From RFSX01 sp964495785 (GTDB taxonomy: Bacteria; Bacteroidota; Bacteroidia; Chitinophagales; Saprospiraceae), in the NCBI GenBank assembly GCA_964495785.1, contig CAZBXL010000005.1, positions 1 through 64,000 of the forward strand: DNA of 64,000 nt, given 5' to 3'. Every line of letters starts with the position of its first letter. Position 1 is the stretch's first letter. Under the pieces are notes generated by a model. That model was given only the letters and a program-made list of their open reading frames with translations. It was not told the origin of the DNA and made no database searches. The position numbers were made by a program, and so were the translations under genes. This document shows, piece by piece, positions 52,627 through 61,600 of this stretch.

Positions 52627-53679
52627 TTAAAACCATTTTTTCTTCTTGAAGAAAAGCAACATCCCTACAGTCACGACGATCATTACAAACCACATAATAA
52701 AATAACTGTATTTATATTTTAACTCTGGGACGTATTCAAAATTGGTACCATAGATTCCTGCAATGAAAGTAAGTGGTATAAAAATGACTGAAAATACAGT
52801 AAGAAATTTCATGATATCATTCAGTTTTGTACTGATGATGGTATGATAGATATTAAGTTGATCCGACAATATCTCACGGTAGGTATCAGATGCATCATTC
52901 GCCTGGCTTATGTTATCTTCTAATTCTTTAAAGTGAACGTAGTTTCCCTCTGTGATAAGATCGGAGTCTATTTTAGCTAATGAGAAAATCATTTCCTTAG
53001 CAGGTTTAATACACTTGCGTAAGAAGTTGAGTTCTCTCTTATAGTCGTTGATCTCGTTGATTATATTTTGATCTGGATTGAGAAGTAGGGTGTCTTCTAA
53101 GTTTTCAATTTTTTCTCCTAATATGCTAATGACATGGAGGTAGTTATCTACAACAATATCTAATAAGGCAAAGGTTAAATAATCTGTTCCGCCATTTCTT
53201 ATCCTTTTCTTTTGTTTTCTGATTCTATCTCTGATAGGCTCAAATACATCCCCACGTTGTTCTTGAAATGAGATTAGTACAGTATTCGTTAGAATTAAAC
53301 TTAAGTTCTCGACTATAATTCTCGTACTATCTACATCCATCCGCAACATCTTTACAGTGATCAATACGCAATTGTCATACTCTATTGCTCGTGGTCGAGC
53401 TTCAGTATTAAGCACCTCTGCCATTACTAAAGTATCAATTCCAAATGTTGATGTGAGTTCATGCATGATAGCCGTATTATGCAATCCATCTACATTTAAC
53501 CAAGTCACTGTTTCCTTATGCTGAAATTCGCTGACTTCCTTTACTGTATTGAAAGCGTTCTCAGTCAGGTTATGCGAGTCAAAATCAATTATCCGCAACG
53601 ATACATTATCTTCTTTTTTTTCTCCTCTGAAGATGAGTTCATCGGGAGCAATGCCTATATTCTTTTTAACTTTTTTCAT
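52627..53679 (-). CDS. corA: CorA-family divalent cation channel with GTN in place of GMN
   Basis: The 350 residues have the CorA plan: an N-terminal cytoplasmic alpha/beta domain (VTWLNVDGLHNTAIMHEL), a long stalk helix (EILSDQLNIYHTIISTKLND) and two C-terminal transmembrane helices (FLTVFSVIFIPLTFIAGIYG; YFIMWFVMIVVTVGMLLFF). The signature after TM1 reads YGTNFEYVPEL, so the selectivity-filter Met is Thr312. Most transporters of Mg2+ have GMN, and variants occur in some branches. It probably carries Mg2+, Co2+ or Zn2+. It is convergent with the GAF gene across the gap. Confidence 0.92.
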   Translation of the reverse strand: MKKVKKNIGIAPDELIFRGEKKEDNVSLRIIDFDSHNLTENAFNTVKEVSEFQHKETVTWLNVDGLHNTAIMHELTSTFGIDTLVMAEVLNTEARPRAIEYDNCVLITVKMLRMDVDSTRIIVENLSLILTNTVLISFQEQRGDVFEPIRDRIRKQKKRIRNGGTDYLTFALLDIVVDNYLHVISILGEKIENLEDTLLLNPDQNIINEINDYKRELNFLRKCIKPAKEMIFSLAKIDSDLITEGNYVHFKELEDNISQANDASDTYREILSDQLNIYHTIISTKLNDIMKFLTVFSVIFIPLTFIAGIYGTNFEYVPELKYKYSYFIMWFVMIVVTVGMLLFFKKKKWF

Positions 53680-53963
53680 ATTGTCTTTTCTCCTTTTTTT
53701 GAAAGAAGTAAAATTGTACTTCTAATTTTACTGTAGAGTAGACGAGTGTTATTCATCTATTGTGCAATAAAAATAGAACGGTACTGTAAAGATGATCAAT
53801 ATTAAGTAAGATAATACAATTTATATTTATCACTTATCAAAGAATTCGTAACAGTGATATGTCATCTACCGAAAGCATAGAAGAGTGTATTGTGTCTCGT
53901 ATTCGAAATCAATGAATGCTTTCATTAGAGGCAAGTAAGAAGGTAAGTTGGGATTAAGCTGCA

Positions 53964-54680
53964 CTAAATTCTATCCCATCCGCGACCCCTGGTGGTCCAA
54001 GCAGAATAGGTGATTACTCGGGCAAATCCTTGATTTTTGTTATACATATATGTCCATCCGTTAGCATCGACTGCCATACCTGTATTTCTAATCATGACAT
54101 TTAATCTATCATAATCATTATCAAATAGAGTGAAGTTATTAGTGTAGTAATCGAAGGATTGACCTACGTATGATTTTTCGGTCTTCCATCCGCTTATATT
54201 TATTTTTTCATCTGTGAATTCATTTAGTGGAAAACCTATTTCGTTTCTAAAGAATAAATTAACCAGATGACTCCTATTGCGTTCACTACTAATTGATGAT
54301 ATTTTTAAACTATCATTCTCTACAGACCATTGATTTATATAGATGCTATCCTTTGCTAAGTAATTATCATTTGTTTCAAAAATTGCAGATGTAGGTAATA
54401 TACTTTCTTGAACTATATACTTTTGATCAATGATATCCATGACCGCTAACTCAAGAGTGTCAGATGTATAATTGAATTCAAAATTATCATCGTCATGATA
54501 AGACTCGCCTTGTAGATATACAAATAGAAAACGATCTCCAATTTGAAGATTTTCTATGTCCATCATATCTGAATGTTGTCCATCACCGTCGATGCCATCA
54601 TCATTGTTGCATGATGATATGAGGCTTATAATTGCAAGGCACATTATTAGGCATAGAAGCGAAATAAAATTTTCTTTCAT
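53964..54680 (-). CDS. Hypothetical lipoprotein
   Basis: This 238-residue lipoprotein has a signal sequence (LLCLIMCLAIISLISSC, lipid Cys near residue 24) followed by an Asp-rich linker (NNDDGIDGDGQHSDM). The rest is a beta-rich domain without recognised family (QIGDRFLFVYLQGESYHDDD; GFARVITYSAWTTRGRGWDR). It is encoded 11 bases after the gap-cut gene upstream on the same strand, probably in one operon. The outer membrane is the likely location. Confidence 0.7.
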   Translation of the reverse strand: MKENFISLLCLIMCLAIISLISSCNNDDGIDGDGQHSDMMDIENLQIGDRFLFVYLQGESYHDDDNFEFNYTSDTLELAVMDIIDQKYIVQESILPTSAIFETNDNYLAKDSIYINQWSVENDSLKISSISSERNRSHLVNLFFRNEIGFPLNEFTDEKINISGWKTEKSYVGQSFDYYTNNFTLFDNDYDRLNVMIRNTGMAVDANGWTYMYNKNQGFARVITYSAWTTRGRGWDRI

Positions 54681-54691
54681 TGCATTTGTTT

Positions 54692-54962
54692 TTATTTCTC
54701 TATCAGGAGTATTCTGGTGATAGTCCTCTCATTCAGATATTTATTACAATCTGAATTCTCGTCTCGAGGTAAAGTTTCGCAGATGTCTTCACAGTTTTCA
54801 TTAATGACGAATGGTCTTGAGAGATCAGCACAGTGAGCTATCAGTTCGATAAATTGTTGATTGTTATATTCTGTCAGTGCATAATGAAACTGGCATTCGA
54901 TATCCTCATTGTTATAAAGTTTGTATTCTCCCAACAGATTATCACAGTCCAAAAACATATCT
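54692..54962 (-). CDS. Hypothetical protein, N-terminal part lost in gap
   Basis: The frame is open from the gap edge to a stop at 54692, giving 90 residues. A Met sits near the edge (54958-54956), but the frame continues into the N run, so the real start is probably missing. Five Cys residues (DCDNLLG, CQFHY, HCADLS, NCEDICETL) suggest an exported disulfide-bonded protein. It is followed by a lipoprotein gene after 11 bases. Confidence 0.5.
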
Positions 54963-55062
54963 NNNNNNNNNNNNNNNNNNNNNNNNNNNNNNNNNNNNNN
55001 NNNNNNNNNNNNNNNNNNNNNNNNNNNNNNNNNNNNNNNNNNNNNNNNNNNNNNNNNNNNNN
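54963..55062. other. Assembly gap (100 N)
   Basis: This is a run of exactly 100 N of unknown true length. It removes the start of the minus-strand gene at 54692-54962. Confidence 0.99.
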
Positions 55063-55083
55063 TTGACTTTCATTATTGTTATA

Positions 55084-55863
55084 TTAGGAATTAATAAACT
55101 TTCTTTTTTCAAATCTATATTTCATTTTACCACACTTTGCATTCAGGGTATTAATAAGGATATTGTCTGAGGATATACAGTTGATGAATAGCTGTTCGTA
55201 TTCATCCCATTTTATATTGAATGGAGGTTTTCTGCATGTTTTGACCAAGCTAAAAATATAATTATTTCTGTGGCATATTAATCCACCTGGCTTTAAGGAA
55301 GTGGCTATGCTATTGAGTAATTGAGGATCAAGTACTCTTAAGCTATCGATAAGCTCACGATCTAATTTAGAATGACGGTATACAGTTTTAAAAGAATTGG
55401 AAGCTGAAGTTTCGTTATCATATTCTAATACAAATAAAGTGAAGTGGTCGTACTCTGTTGGTGGATCGCTCTGCGGATACCTCTTATCAGAGTATGCATA
55501 ATAGTTGGTGAGTCCTGTCTGATCAAAAATTTTAATATGAGCAATATCATTTTTCTTTAAGTCTTCTTTTGAGTGGTAACGCTGATTTTGTTTTAGTGTA
55601 GATTGTATAAAAGAATCAATTTGAGAATCGATATTTAAGGGTCTATTTTCATAAAGGGCTAAGTTAAGATCACCTTGGTCATTTAATTCAATCTGATTTG
55701 GGCTTGTCTTATTGTAAGTCTCATTCTTTGCAGCAGGAGATGACTGTGTATTGTCATTAGAATTTGTTTTCTCATTTGTAATACATCCACACATAGAGAT
55801 TGCGAGAAAATATAGAAATGTCAATTCTAATCTGATAATGCTATTTGTATTCTTGGAGATCAT
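55084..55863 (-). CDS. Hypothetical lipoprotein
   Basis: The 259 residues start with a hydrophobic export segment (LELTFLYFLAISMCGC), whose Cys residues at about 25-27 give a plausible lipobox. An Asn/Ser-rich linker follows (NSNDNTQSSPAAKNET). The remainder is a mixed alpha/beta domain (HIKIFDQTGLTNYYAYSDKR; YDHFTLFVLEYDNETSASNS) that I do not recognise. It lies upstream of the gap-interrupted gene on the same strand, and an operon is possible. It is divergent from dmpF. Confidence 0.7.
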   Translation of the reverse strand: MISKNTNSIIRLELTFLYFLAISMCGCITNEKTNSNDNTQSSPAAKNETYNKTSPNQIELNDQGDLNLALYENRPLNIDSQIDSFIQSTLKQNQRYHSKEDLKKNDIAHIKIFDQTGLTNYYAYSDKRYPQSDPPTEYDHFTLFVLEYDNETSASNSFKTVYRHSKLDRELIDSLRVLDPQLLNSIATSLKPGGLICHRNNYIFSLVKTCRKPPFNIKWDEYEQLFINCISSDNILINTLNAKCGKMKYRFEKRKFINS

Positions 55864-56037
55864 TTTTTATTGACAGTTTTTATTTTAGCGAATTTAGATA
55901 AATCTATTTATAAATCGATTGACTAATATAGATGAACGATTAGGCTATTATTATGAATATCTACATCCAGAAAATGATTAACTATTCCTCAAGAAAAAAT
56001 CCAAAATGATATAGGTTTTTTCTTACTTTTAAAAACG

Positions 56038-56985
56038 ATGGAAAATAATAAAACAAAAGTAGCTATCATAGGTCCAGGTAATATAGGAACGGACTTAATG
56101 ATCAAGGTCATACGCCTATCTAAGAACTTAGATATGACAGCTATGGTAGGGATAGATCCTAATTCTGACGGATTAGCACGAGCTAAAAGAATGGGTTACT
56201 TGACGACAGCTGAAGGGCTCGCTGGTCTCGAAGGGATGCCAGAATGGAAGGATATAAAAATCATCTTTGATGCGACTTCTGCCAAAGCCCATGCTTATAA
56301 TTGGGGTATAGTAGAAAAATATCCTGATAAGAGAATTATCGACTTAACGCCGGCAGCCATCGGACCTTTTCTCGTGCCTTCAGTTAATTTCGATGAGACT
56401 CATAATGTGAGAAATGTCAATATGGTCACCTGCGGAGGACAAGCTACGATACCTATTGTCGCTGCAGTTAGTCAGGTAGCTAAAGTACATTATGGAGAAA
56501 TAGTGGCCTCCATAGCCAGTAAGTCTGCTGGCCCAGGAACTCGAGCTAACATCGATGAATTTACAGAGACGACTGCACAAGCGATAGAGCAGGTCGGAGG
56601 TGCTGACAAAGGCAAAGCACTCATTATTTTGAATCCCGCTGAGCCACCTTTGGTCATGAGAGATACGGTTTTTACTCTTAGTGAACAAGGGGATAGAGAT
56701 GCCATCAGAGACAGCATTAATATGATGGTGAATAAAGTACAGCAGTACGTACCTGGCTACTCATTACACCAAGAGGTTCAGTTTGATGATATCCCTGAAG
56801 ACAAACCTGTATACATCGAAGGCCTTGGACATCGACACGGATTGAAGACAACAGTCTTATTGCGTGTAGAAGGAGCAGGTCATTATCTTCCGACTTATGC
56901 TGGCAACTTGGATATCATGACATCAGCCGCTATGATGACAGCTGATCAGTTCGTAGAAATAGAATCTGCAATCGCTAAGTCTTAA
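56038..56985 (+). CDS. mhpF: Acetaldehyde dehydrogenase (acetylating), DmpF/MhpF
   Basis: This 315-residue protein has a Rossmann domain (AIIGPGNIGTDLMIKVIRLS) and catalytic Cys132 in VTCGGQATIPI. It also has SIASKSAGPGTRANIDEFTE and ALIILNPAEPPLVMRDTVFT, all diagnostic of the aldolase-partnered acetylating dehydrogenase. It oxidises acetaldehyde to acetyl-CoA with NAD and CoA, receiving the aldehyde by channelling from DmpG. The partner gene begins 24 bases downstream. The upstream meta-cleavage enzymes are not in the window. Confidence 0.95.
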   Translation: MENNKTKVAIIGPGNIGTDLMIKVIRLSKNLDMTAMVGIDPNSDGLARAKRMGYLTTAEGLAGLEGMPEWKDIKIIFDATSAKAHAYNWGIVEKYPDKRIIDLTPAAIGPFLVPSVNFDETHNVRNVNMVTCGGQATIPIVAAVSQVAKVHYGEIVASIASKSAGPGTRANIDEFTETTAQAIEQVGGADKGKALIILNPAEPPLVMRDTVFTLSEQGDRDAIRDSINMMVNKVQQYVPGYSLHQEVQFDDIPEDKPVYIEGLGHRHGLKTTVLLRVEGAGHYLPTYAGNLDIMTSAAMMTADQFVEIESAIAKS

Positions 56986-57009
56986 TTTTAAATCAGAATA
57001 AAAAATATA

Positions 57010-58026
57010 ATGGCTAATCTATATATACAGGATGTCACATTAAGAGATGGTATGCATCCGATCCAGCATCAATATACAAAACAACAAATTCTCGATATCG
57101 CTATAGCTCTGGACAAAGCTAAAGTTGATGCTATAGAAATTGCACATGGTGATGGGCTGACTGGAGGAAGTTTTAATTATGGCTTTGGTGCACACACAGA
57201 TTGGCAGTGGATAGAAGGTGTAGCTGATCATCTAACACATGCTAAATTAACGACACTTCTGATCCCTGGCATAGGTACAATAGAAGATCTCAAAAGAGCT
57301 AAAGATCTTGGGGTAGAATCCGTAAGAGTAGCCACTCATTGTACAGAGGCAGATATTTCTGCTCAACATATAGAAGCTGCCAGAAATATGGATATGGATG
57401 TCTCAGGTTTTCTGATGATGGCGCATATGAATGATCCGGTTAACTTAGCTGCACAAGCTCAACTGATGGAATCCTATGGTGCTCATTGTGTCTATGTAAC
57501 AGACTCCGCAGGCGCCTTATTAATGGATGGTGTCAGGGAACGTATAAGAGAATTCAAATCTATATTAAAACCAGAAACTGAAATCGGTATTCATTGTCAT
57601 CATAATCTATCCTTGGGTGTCGCTAATACTATCGTAGCTATGGAAGAAGGGGCTACCAGATTAGATGCATCATTAGCCGGTATGGGAGCAGGCGCAGGGA
57701 ATTGTCCATTAGAAGTATTAGTAGCTGTACTTAATAGAATGGAAGCCGAACATAATTCTGACTTATTCCAATTAATGGATATCGCAGATGACGTCATACG
57801 TCCACTACAGCAGCGTCCTGTGCAAGTCGATAGGGAGACATTGTCATTGGGTTATTCTGGAGTGTATTCCAGTTTTCTGTTGCACTCTGAGCGAGCTGCT
57901 AAGAAATATGGCTTGGATACAAGGACTATCCTTAATGAATTAGGTCAACGAGAAATGGTTGGTGGTCAAGAAGATATGATAATTGATGTCGCTTTAGATT
58001 TAGTCAATGCAAGTAAGAAGGGATAG
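57010..58026 (+). CDS. mhpE: 4-hydroxy-2-oxovalerate aldolase, DmpG/MhpE
   Basis: This 338-residue aldolase has the N-terminal metal/base cluster IQDVTLRDGMHPIQHQY (Asp13, His16, His20) and the Mn2+ ligands His195 and His197 in EIGIHCHHNLSLG. The C-terminal communication domain is present (CPLEVLVAVLNRMEAEHNSD; SGVYSSFLLHSERAAKKYG). It splits 4-hydroxy-2-oxovalerate to pyruvate and acetaldehyde, the latter passed to DmpF encoded just upstream. The order dmpF-dmpG is standard, but no hydratase (dmpE) or dioxygenase is nearby. Confidence 0.95.
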   Translation: MANLYIQDVTLRDGMHPIQHQYTKQQILDIAIALDKAKVDAIEIAHGDGLTGGSFNYGFGAHTDWQWIEGVADHLTHAKLTTLLIPGIGTIEDLKRAKDLGVESVRVATHCTEADISAQHIEAARNMDMDVSGFLMMAHMNDPVNLAAQAQLMESYGAHCVYVTDSAGALLMDGVRERIREFKSILKPETEIGIHCHHNLSLGVANTIVAMEEGATRLDASLAGMGAGAGNCPLEVLVAVLNRMEAEHNSDLFQLMDIADDVIRPLQQRPVQVDRETLSLGYSGVYSSFLLHSERAAKKYGLDTRTILNELGQREMVGGQEDMIIDVALDLVNASKKG

Positions 58027-58115
58027 TGTCCTTATAACTTTACTGCATTTTATAAATGGTGGAATATGCGAGGCATCCTTTTTTCAGTTTAAAAATATAG
58101 AGAAATCTATTTTTT

Positions 58116-58493
58116 TTAGACTTTTTCTTTGCGTAAGATTTTTTCCATCTTACGACCTTTTGCTAATTCATCAACAAGTTTTTCCATCATCCTACATTGC
58201 TTGTATACCATAAATTCATCCTCTATATCTTCTATTCTATATCCGCAGACGACTCCTTTTATAAGATGTGCATTGGGATGCATTTTAGATTTTTTAAAAA
58301 ATGTTTCGAATGTCACTTTATCATCTATTAGCTTTTGGATTTTTTTCTCATTGTATCCTGTTAACCATTCAATGACTTGATTCAACTCCTCTTGGGTTCT
58401 ACCGTTTTTTATTAATCTATTCAAGTATAGCGGATAAATAGATCCAAAAATCATTTTAGCCACTTTGTCGTTTTTTTCAGCTGTAACTTTCAT
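58116..58493 (-). CDS. DUF2200 family protein
   Basis: The 125 residues match DUF2200 throughout: KMIFGSIYPLYLNRLIKNGR, then TQEELNQVIEWLTGYNEKKI and MHPNAHLIKGVVCGYRIEDI, ending in LVDELAKGRKMEKILR. It is a small cytosolic helical protein of unknown function, widespread in Bacteroidota and Firmicutes. It is convergent with dmpG. Confidence 0.9.
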   Translation of the reverse strand: MKVTAEKNDKVAKMIFGSIYPLYLNRLIKNGRTQEELNQVIEWLTGYNEKKIQKLIDDKVTFETFFKKSKMHPNAHLIKGVVCGYRIEDIEDEFMVYKQCRMMEKLVDELAKGRKMEKILRKEKV

Positions 58494-58591
58494 TTTTATT
58501 TCGATTAATAATGACCCAATAAATTTAGTAAAATGAAGGAATAGTCCTAAAGTAATAATTTAAATTAAAATACTTCAAACATAACTTTGAG

Positions 58592-58846
58592 TTACGTTTT
58601 ATTTTTCTGATTCTGAAATATATAATCCAGATACATTGCTTCCACTTTATCTCTGGCCCATTGCGTTTTTCTGAGGAACTTGAGGCTTGATTTGATAGAG
58701 GGCTCATGATTAAAGCATCTGATATTTATAGTACGGCCCATCTCTTCCCATCCGTAAGCATGGACTAATGTTTCTAAGATATCTGCTAACTTAACGCCAT
58801 GTAGTGGGTTATTAGCTTGTTTTTCTATTTTAGGTTTTTCATCCAT
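58592..58846 (-). CDS. VF530-family DNA-binding-like protein
   Basis: The 84 residues carry the VF530 (DUF2132) domain: PLHGVKLADILETLVHAYGW, EEMGRTINIRCF, SIKSSLKFLRKTQWARDKVE. The fold is helical and proposed to bind DNA. A Lys/Gln-rich N-terminus precedes it. It is encoded just downstream of topB on the same strand (74 bases), so it may be cotranscribed. Confidence 0.9.
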   Translation of the reverse strand: MDEKPKIEKQANNPLHGVKLADILETLVHAYGWEEMGRTINIRCFNHEPSIKSSLKFLRKTQWARDKVEAMYLDYIFQNQKNKT

Positions 58847-58920
58847 TTGATTGTTGTTTGTTTTGCAAGTACATTACTCACAATTGGTTCATGTTATATA
58901 AGATTGCCCTTGTTATAATC

Positions 58921-61320
58921 TTATGTTTTGCCTCCTATAATTTTAAGGACTAAGTCTTTAGTTAGTTTCTGACCAGCAGCTTTCGATTTTATATCTACAA
59001 ATGAATATCTTAGATCACAGCCTGACTTCCATCGTGAGCATCCATAAGCGGTTTTACCTTTTATAAGTTGCCCTTTTTTGCATTTAGGACATGGCGGCAT
59101 AGCTTCAGTATTGATGGTTGTTGTTTTTGGATTTGTACTTTTACTTTGCGACTTGGTGAATATAAGTTGTTGGTTATGATCCATAGAGACTGTCCCTTCA
59201 GCTTTTCCATTTTCAGTAACAAATCCTTTCAGATTAATTGTTGATCCTTTTTCTACAAGTCTTTTAATTTGCTTGTCACTTATTTTTTTGCCCATGTAGA
59301 CAAATGGTATCCCAAAGTTACATCCACTTTTATAATGCGTACATCCATATCGAGTATTGCCTTTTATAACTTGACCTGTCTTACATTTTGGACATTTCAT
59401 TTTAGAGCTTGATGTAGACTCTTTTTTGGTAGTAGTACTTTTTTTACGATGAGCTGACTTTTTATTTTCTTTTGATTTATTCTTTTTCCAATTGTTTTTT
59501 GTGTTTGATTTATTTGTTACCGATACAAATCGCTTTATGTTTTTTTCTATTCTGACTTCGTTGACTAATTCACGGACCATTTCTTTCATATCTTTAATGA
59601 ATGGCTTAGGGCTGTAAGTGCCTTGCTCGATTTCCTTAAGTCGCTTTTCCCATTGTCCAGTTAATTCTGCTGAAGTAAGCAGTTTGTTTTTGATTGTATC
59701 GATAAGTTGAATACCCATCTCTGTAGGTATGATCTGTTTCTTTTTACGGTAAGTATATTTTCTTTTGAATAGGGTTTCTATAATATTGGCACGAGTAGAA
59801 GGTCTTCCGATTCCGTTAGCCTTCATAAGTTCTCTCAGTTCCTCATTATCTACTTGTTTGCCTGCGGTCTCCATAGCACGTAGTAGTGATGCTTCTGTAT
59901 AGTACGCAGGCGCCTTAGTTATCTTCTCAAGTAGTGATGGCTTATGAGGGCCTTGTTCTCCTTTCACAAAAGAAGGCAGTACTTTATCATCGTCATTTTT
60001 CTCTTTGTCGTCTGATGATTCTGTTGATGTTTTGTCTTTTTTAGGAAATAGTATTCTCCACCCTTGATCGATAATCTCTTTGCCTTTGGCTACAAATTCT
60101 ACCGACTCTACCTTGGCCTTGACGGTTGTCTTAGCTACTTTACAGTCAGGGAGGAATACAGCGAGAAAACGCCGTACAATCATATCATAGACTTGTTGTT
60201 GCTCACCATTAAGATGCTGCTGTTCTCCGGTAGGAATGATAGCGTGGTGATCTGTCACCTTCTTATCGTCAAATACTTTTTTAGATTTCCTAATTTTCGA
60301 TTTTAATAAACCCTCGGTGTATTCCGTGTAGTCTTTCAGGCCTTTTAATATATCTGGAACTTTAGGATATACATCTTCTGGCAAGTAAGTCGTGTCGACT
60401 CTGGGGTAAGAGACGACTTTCATTTCGTATAATTTCTGTACTACTTTCAGTGTTTTTTCTGCACTGAAGCCATACTTATTATTACAGTGGACTTGTATAC
60501 TTGTAAGATCATACAGCTTTGGTGCATATTCCTTACCGTCTTTCTTTTCTACTTGCGTGATCACTAAATCTTTACCAGATATTTGATTCAGTAATTCTTC
60601 TCCTTTTTCTTGTTTTTCAAATCGTCCAGTCGTGTGTTTAAAAATCACTTTACGGTAAAGTGTATGTAACTCCCAATAAGGTTTCGGAACAAAATTTATT
60701 ATTTTATAGTGCCTTCTGACAAGCATGGCGAGGGTAGGCGTCTGCACTCTACCTATAGAGAGCACCTGTTTATATCCACCATACTTGAGGGTATATAGTC
60801 GAGTAGCATTCATGCCGAGTAACCAATCACCAATGGCTCTGGAACTAGCAGCGTAATATATCTTATCGAAGTCGTTAGAAGGTTTTAATTCTTGGAATCC
60901 TCTACGTATCGCTTCTGAAGTCAGCGAAGATATCCATAGTCTCTCAATCTTTCCTTTGTAACCCGCTTCTTTGATAACCCATCTTTGTATCAGTTCTCCT
61001 TCTGTTCCGGCATCGCCACAATTAATGACGAGTTTGGCCTTCTTAAAAAGTCCTTTGATGATTTTAAATTGTTTTTTAACGCCAGTGTTGTCCATGACCT
61101 TCGTCTCAAATCGGTCAGGTAACATAGGAAGACTGTCAAGGTCCCACTTCTTCCATTGAGGCTTATAATCTTGCGGTGGAAGTAGCGTACAGAAATGACC
61201 AAAGGTCCACGTCACCTGATATCCATTACCTTCAAAGTAGCCGTCTTTTCTTGTTTTGGCTCCTATGACATAGGCTATTTCTTTAGCGACGCTTGGTTTT
61301 TCTGCAATACAGACTTTCAC
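58921..61320 (-). CDS. topB: DNA topoisomerase III with two C-terminal zinc ribbons
   Basis: This 799-residue type IA topoisomerase has Glu7 in CIAEKPSVAKEI and the TOPRIM acidic motif in NCGDAGTEGEL (Asp103, Glu107, Glu109; the canonical second Asp is Gly as in the Bacteroidota branch). The catalytic Tyr305 is in VVSYPRVDTTYLP, and GIGRPSTRANIIETLF is also present. After a Lys/Ser linker (about 615-660) two CxxC...C...C zinc ribbons follow (CPKCKTGQVIKGNTRYGC; CPKCKKGQLIKGKTAYGC). It relaxes negative supercoils and decatenates. It is a chromosomal type, not a plasmid one by context. Confidence 0.95.
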   Translation of the reverse strand: MKVCIAEKPSVAKEIAYVIGAKTRKDGYFEGNGYQVTWTFGHFCTLLPPQDYKPQWKKWDLDSLPMLPDRFETKVMDNTGVKKQFKIIKGLFKKAKLVINCGDAGTEGELIQRWVIKEAGYKGKIERLWISSLTSEAIRRGFQELKPSNDFDKIYYAASSRAIGDWLLGMNATRLYTLKYGGYKQVLSIGRVQTPTLAMLVRRHYKIINFVPKPYWELHTLYRKVIFKHTTGRFEKQEKGEELLNQISGKDLVITQVEKKDGKEYAPKLYDLTSIQVHCNNKYGFSAEKTLKVVQKLYEMKVVSYPRVDTTYLPEDVYPKVPDILKGLKDYTEYTEGLLKSKIRKSKKVFDDKKVTDHHAIIPTGEQQHLNGEQQQVYDMIVRRFLAVFLPDCKVAKTTVKAKVESVEFVAKGKEIIDQGWRILFPKKDKTSTESSDDKEKNDDDKVLPSFVKGEQGPHKPSLLEKITKAPAYYTEASLLRAMETAGKQVDNEELRELMKANGIGRPSTRANIIETLFKRKYTYRKKKQIIPTEMGIQLIDTIKNKLLTSAELTGQWEKRLKEIEQGTYSPKPFIKDMKEMVRELVNEVRIEKNIKRFVSVTNKSNTKNNWKKNKSKENKKSAHRKKSTTTKKESTSSSKMKCPKCKTGQVIKGNTRYGCTHYKSGCNFGIPFVYMGKKISDKQIKRLVEKGSTINLKGFVTENGKAEGTVSMDHNQQLIFTKSQSKSTNPKTTTINTEAMPPCPKCKKGQLIKGKTAYGCSRWKSGCDLRYSFVDIKSKAAGQKLTKDLVLKIIGGKT

Positions 61321-61514
61321 TTTATGTGTATATATAGATTATGACACATGAAAGTAATTAATCATATGAGATTATTTGAATGCGGTAAGTGCTAAATAGA
61401 ACGATCTTGAGTATGTCGTGTAAGAAAAAGATGTTTATTTTTCTTACAACAATGTGGCTTCAATCTTATAGGTTGGTGGTCGGCATTATTATTATACTAA
61501 AATCTTAGTGAGTA

Positions 61515-61568
61515 TAAAAAAGTTGAGAGGCGTATCTTTTCCATTTTATTTGGTAAGATACGCCTCTC
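61515..61568 (-). terminator. Intrinsic terminator of the 11-mer repeat gene
   Basis: A perfect 14-base stem (GAGAGGCGTATCTT / AAGATACGCCTCTC, 61525-61568) is followed in minus-strand direction by a run of six T. It lies 33 bases past the stop of the repeat gene. Confidence 0.8.
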
Positions 61569-61600
61569 GATATTGACATGTTTATATGTAGGCTATGAAT

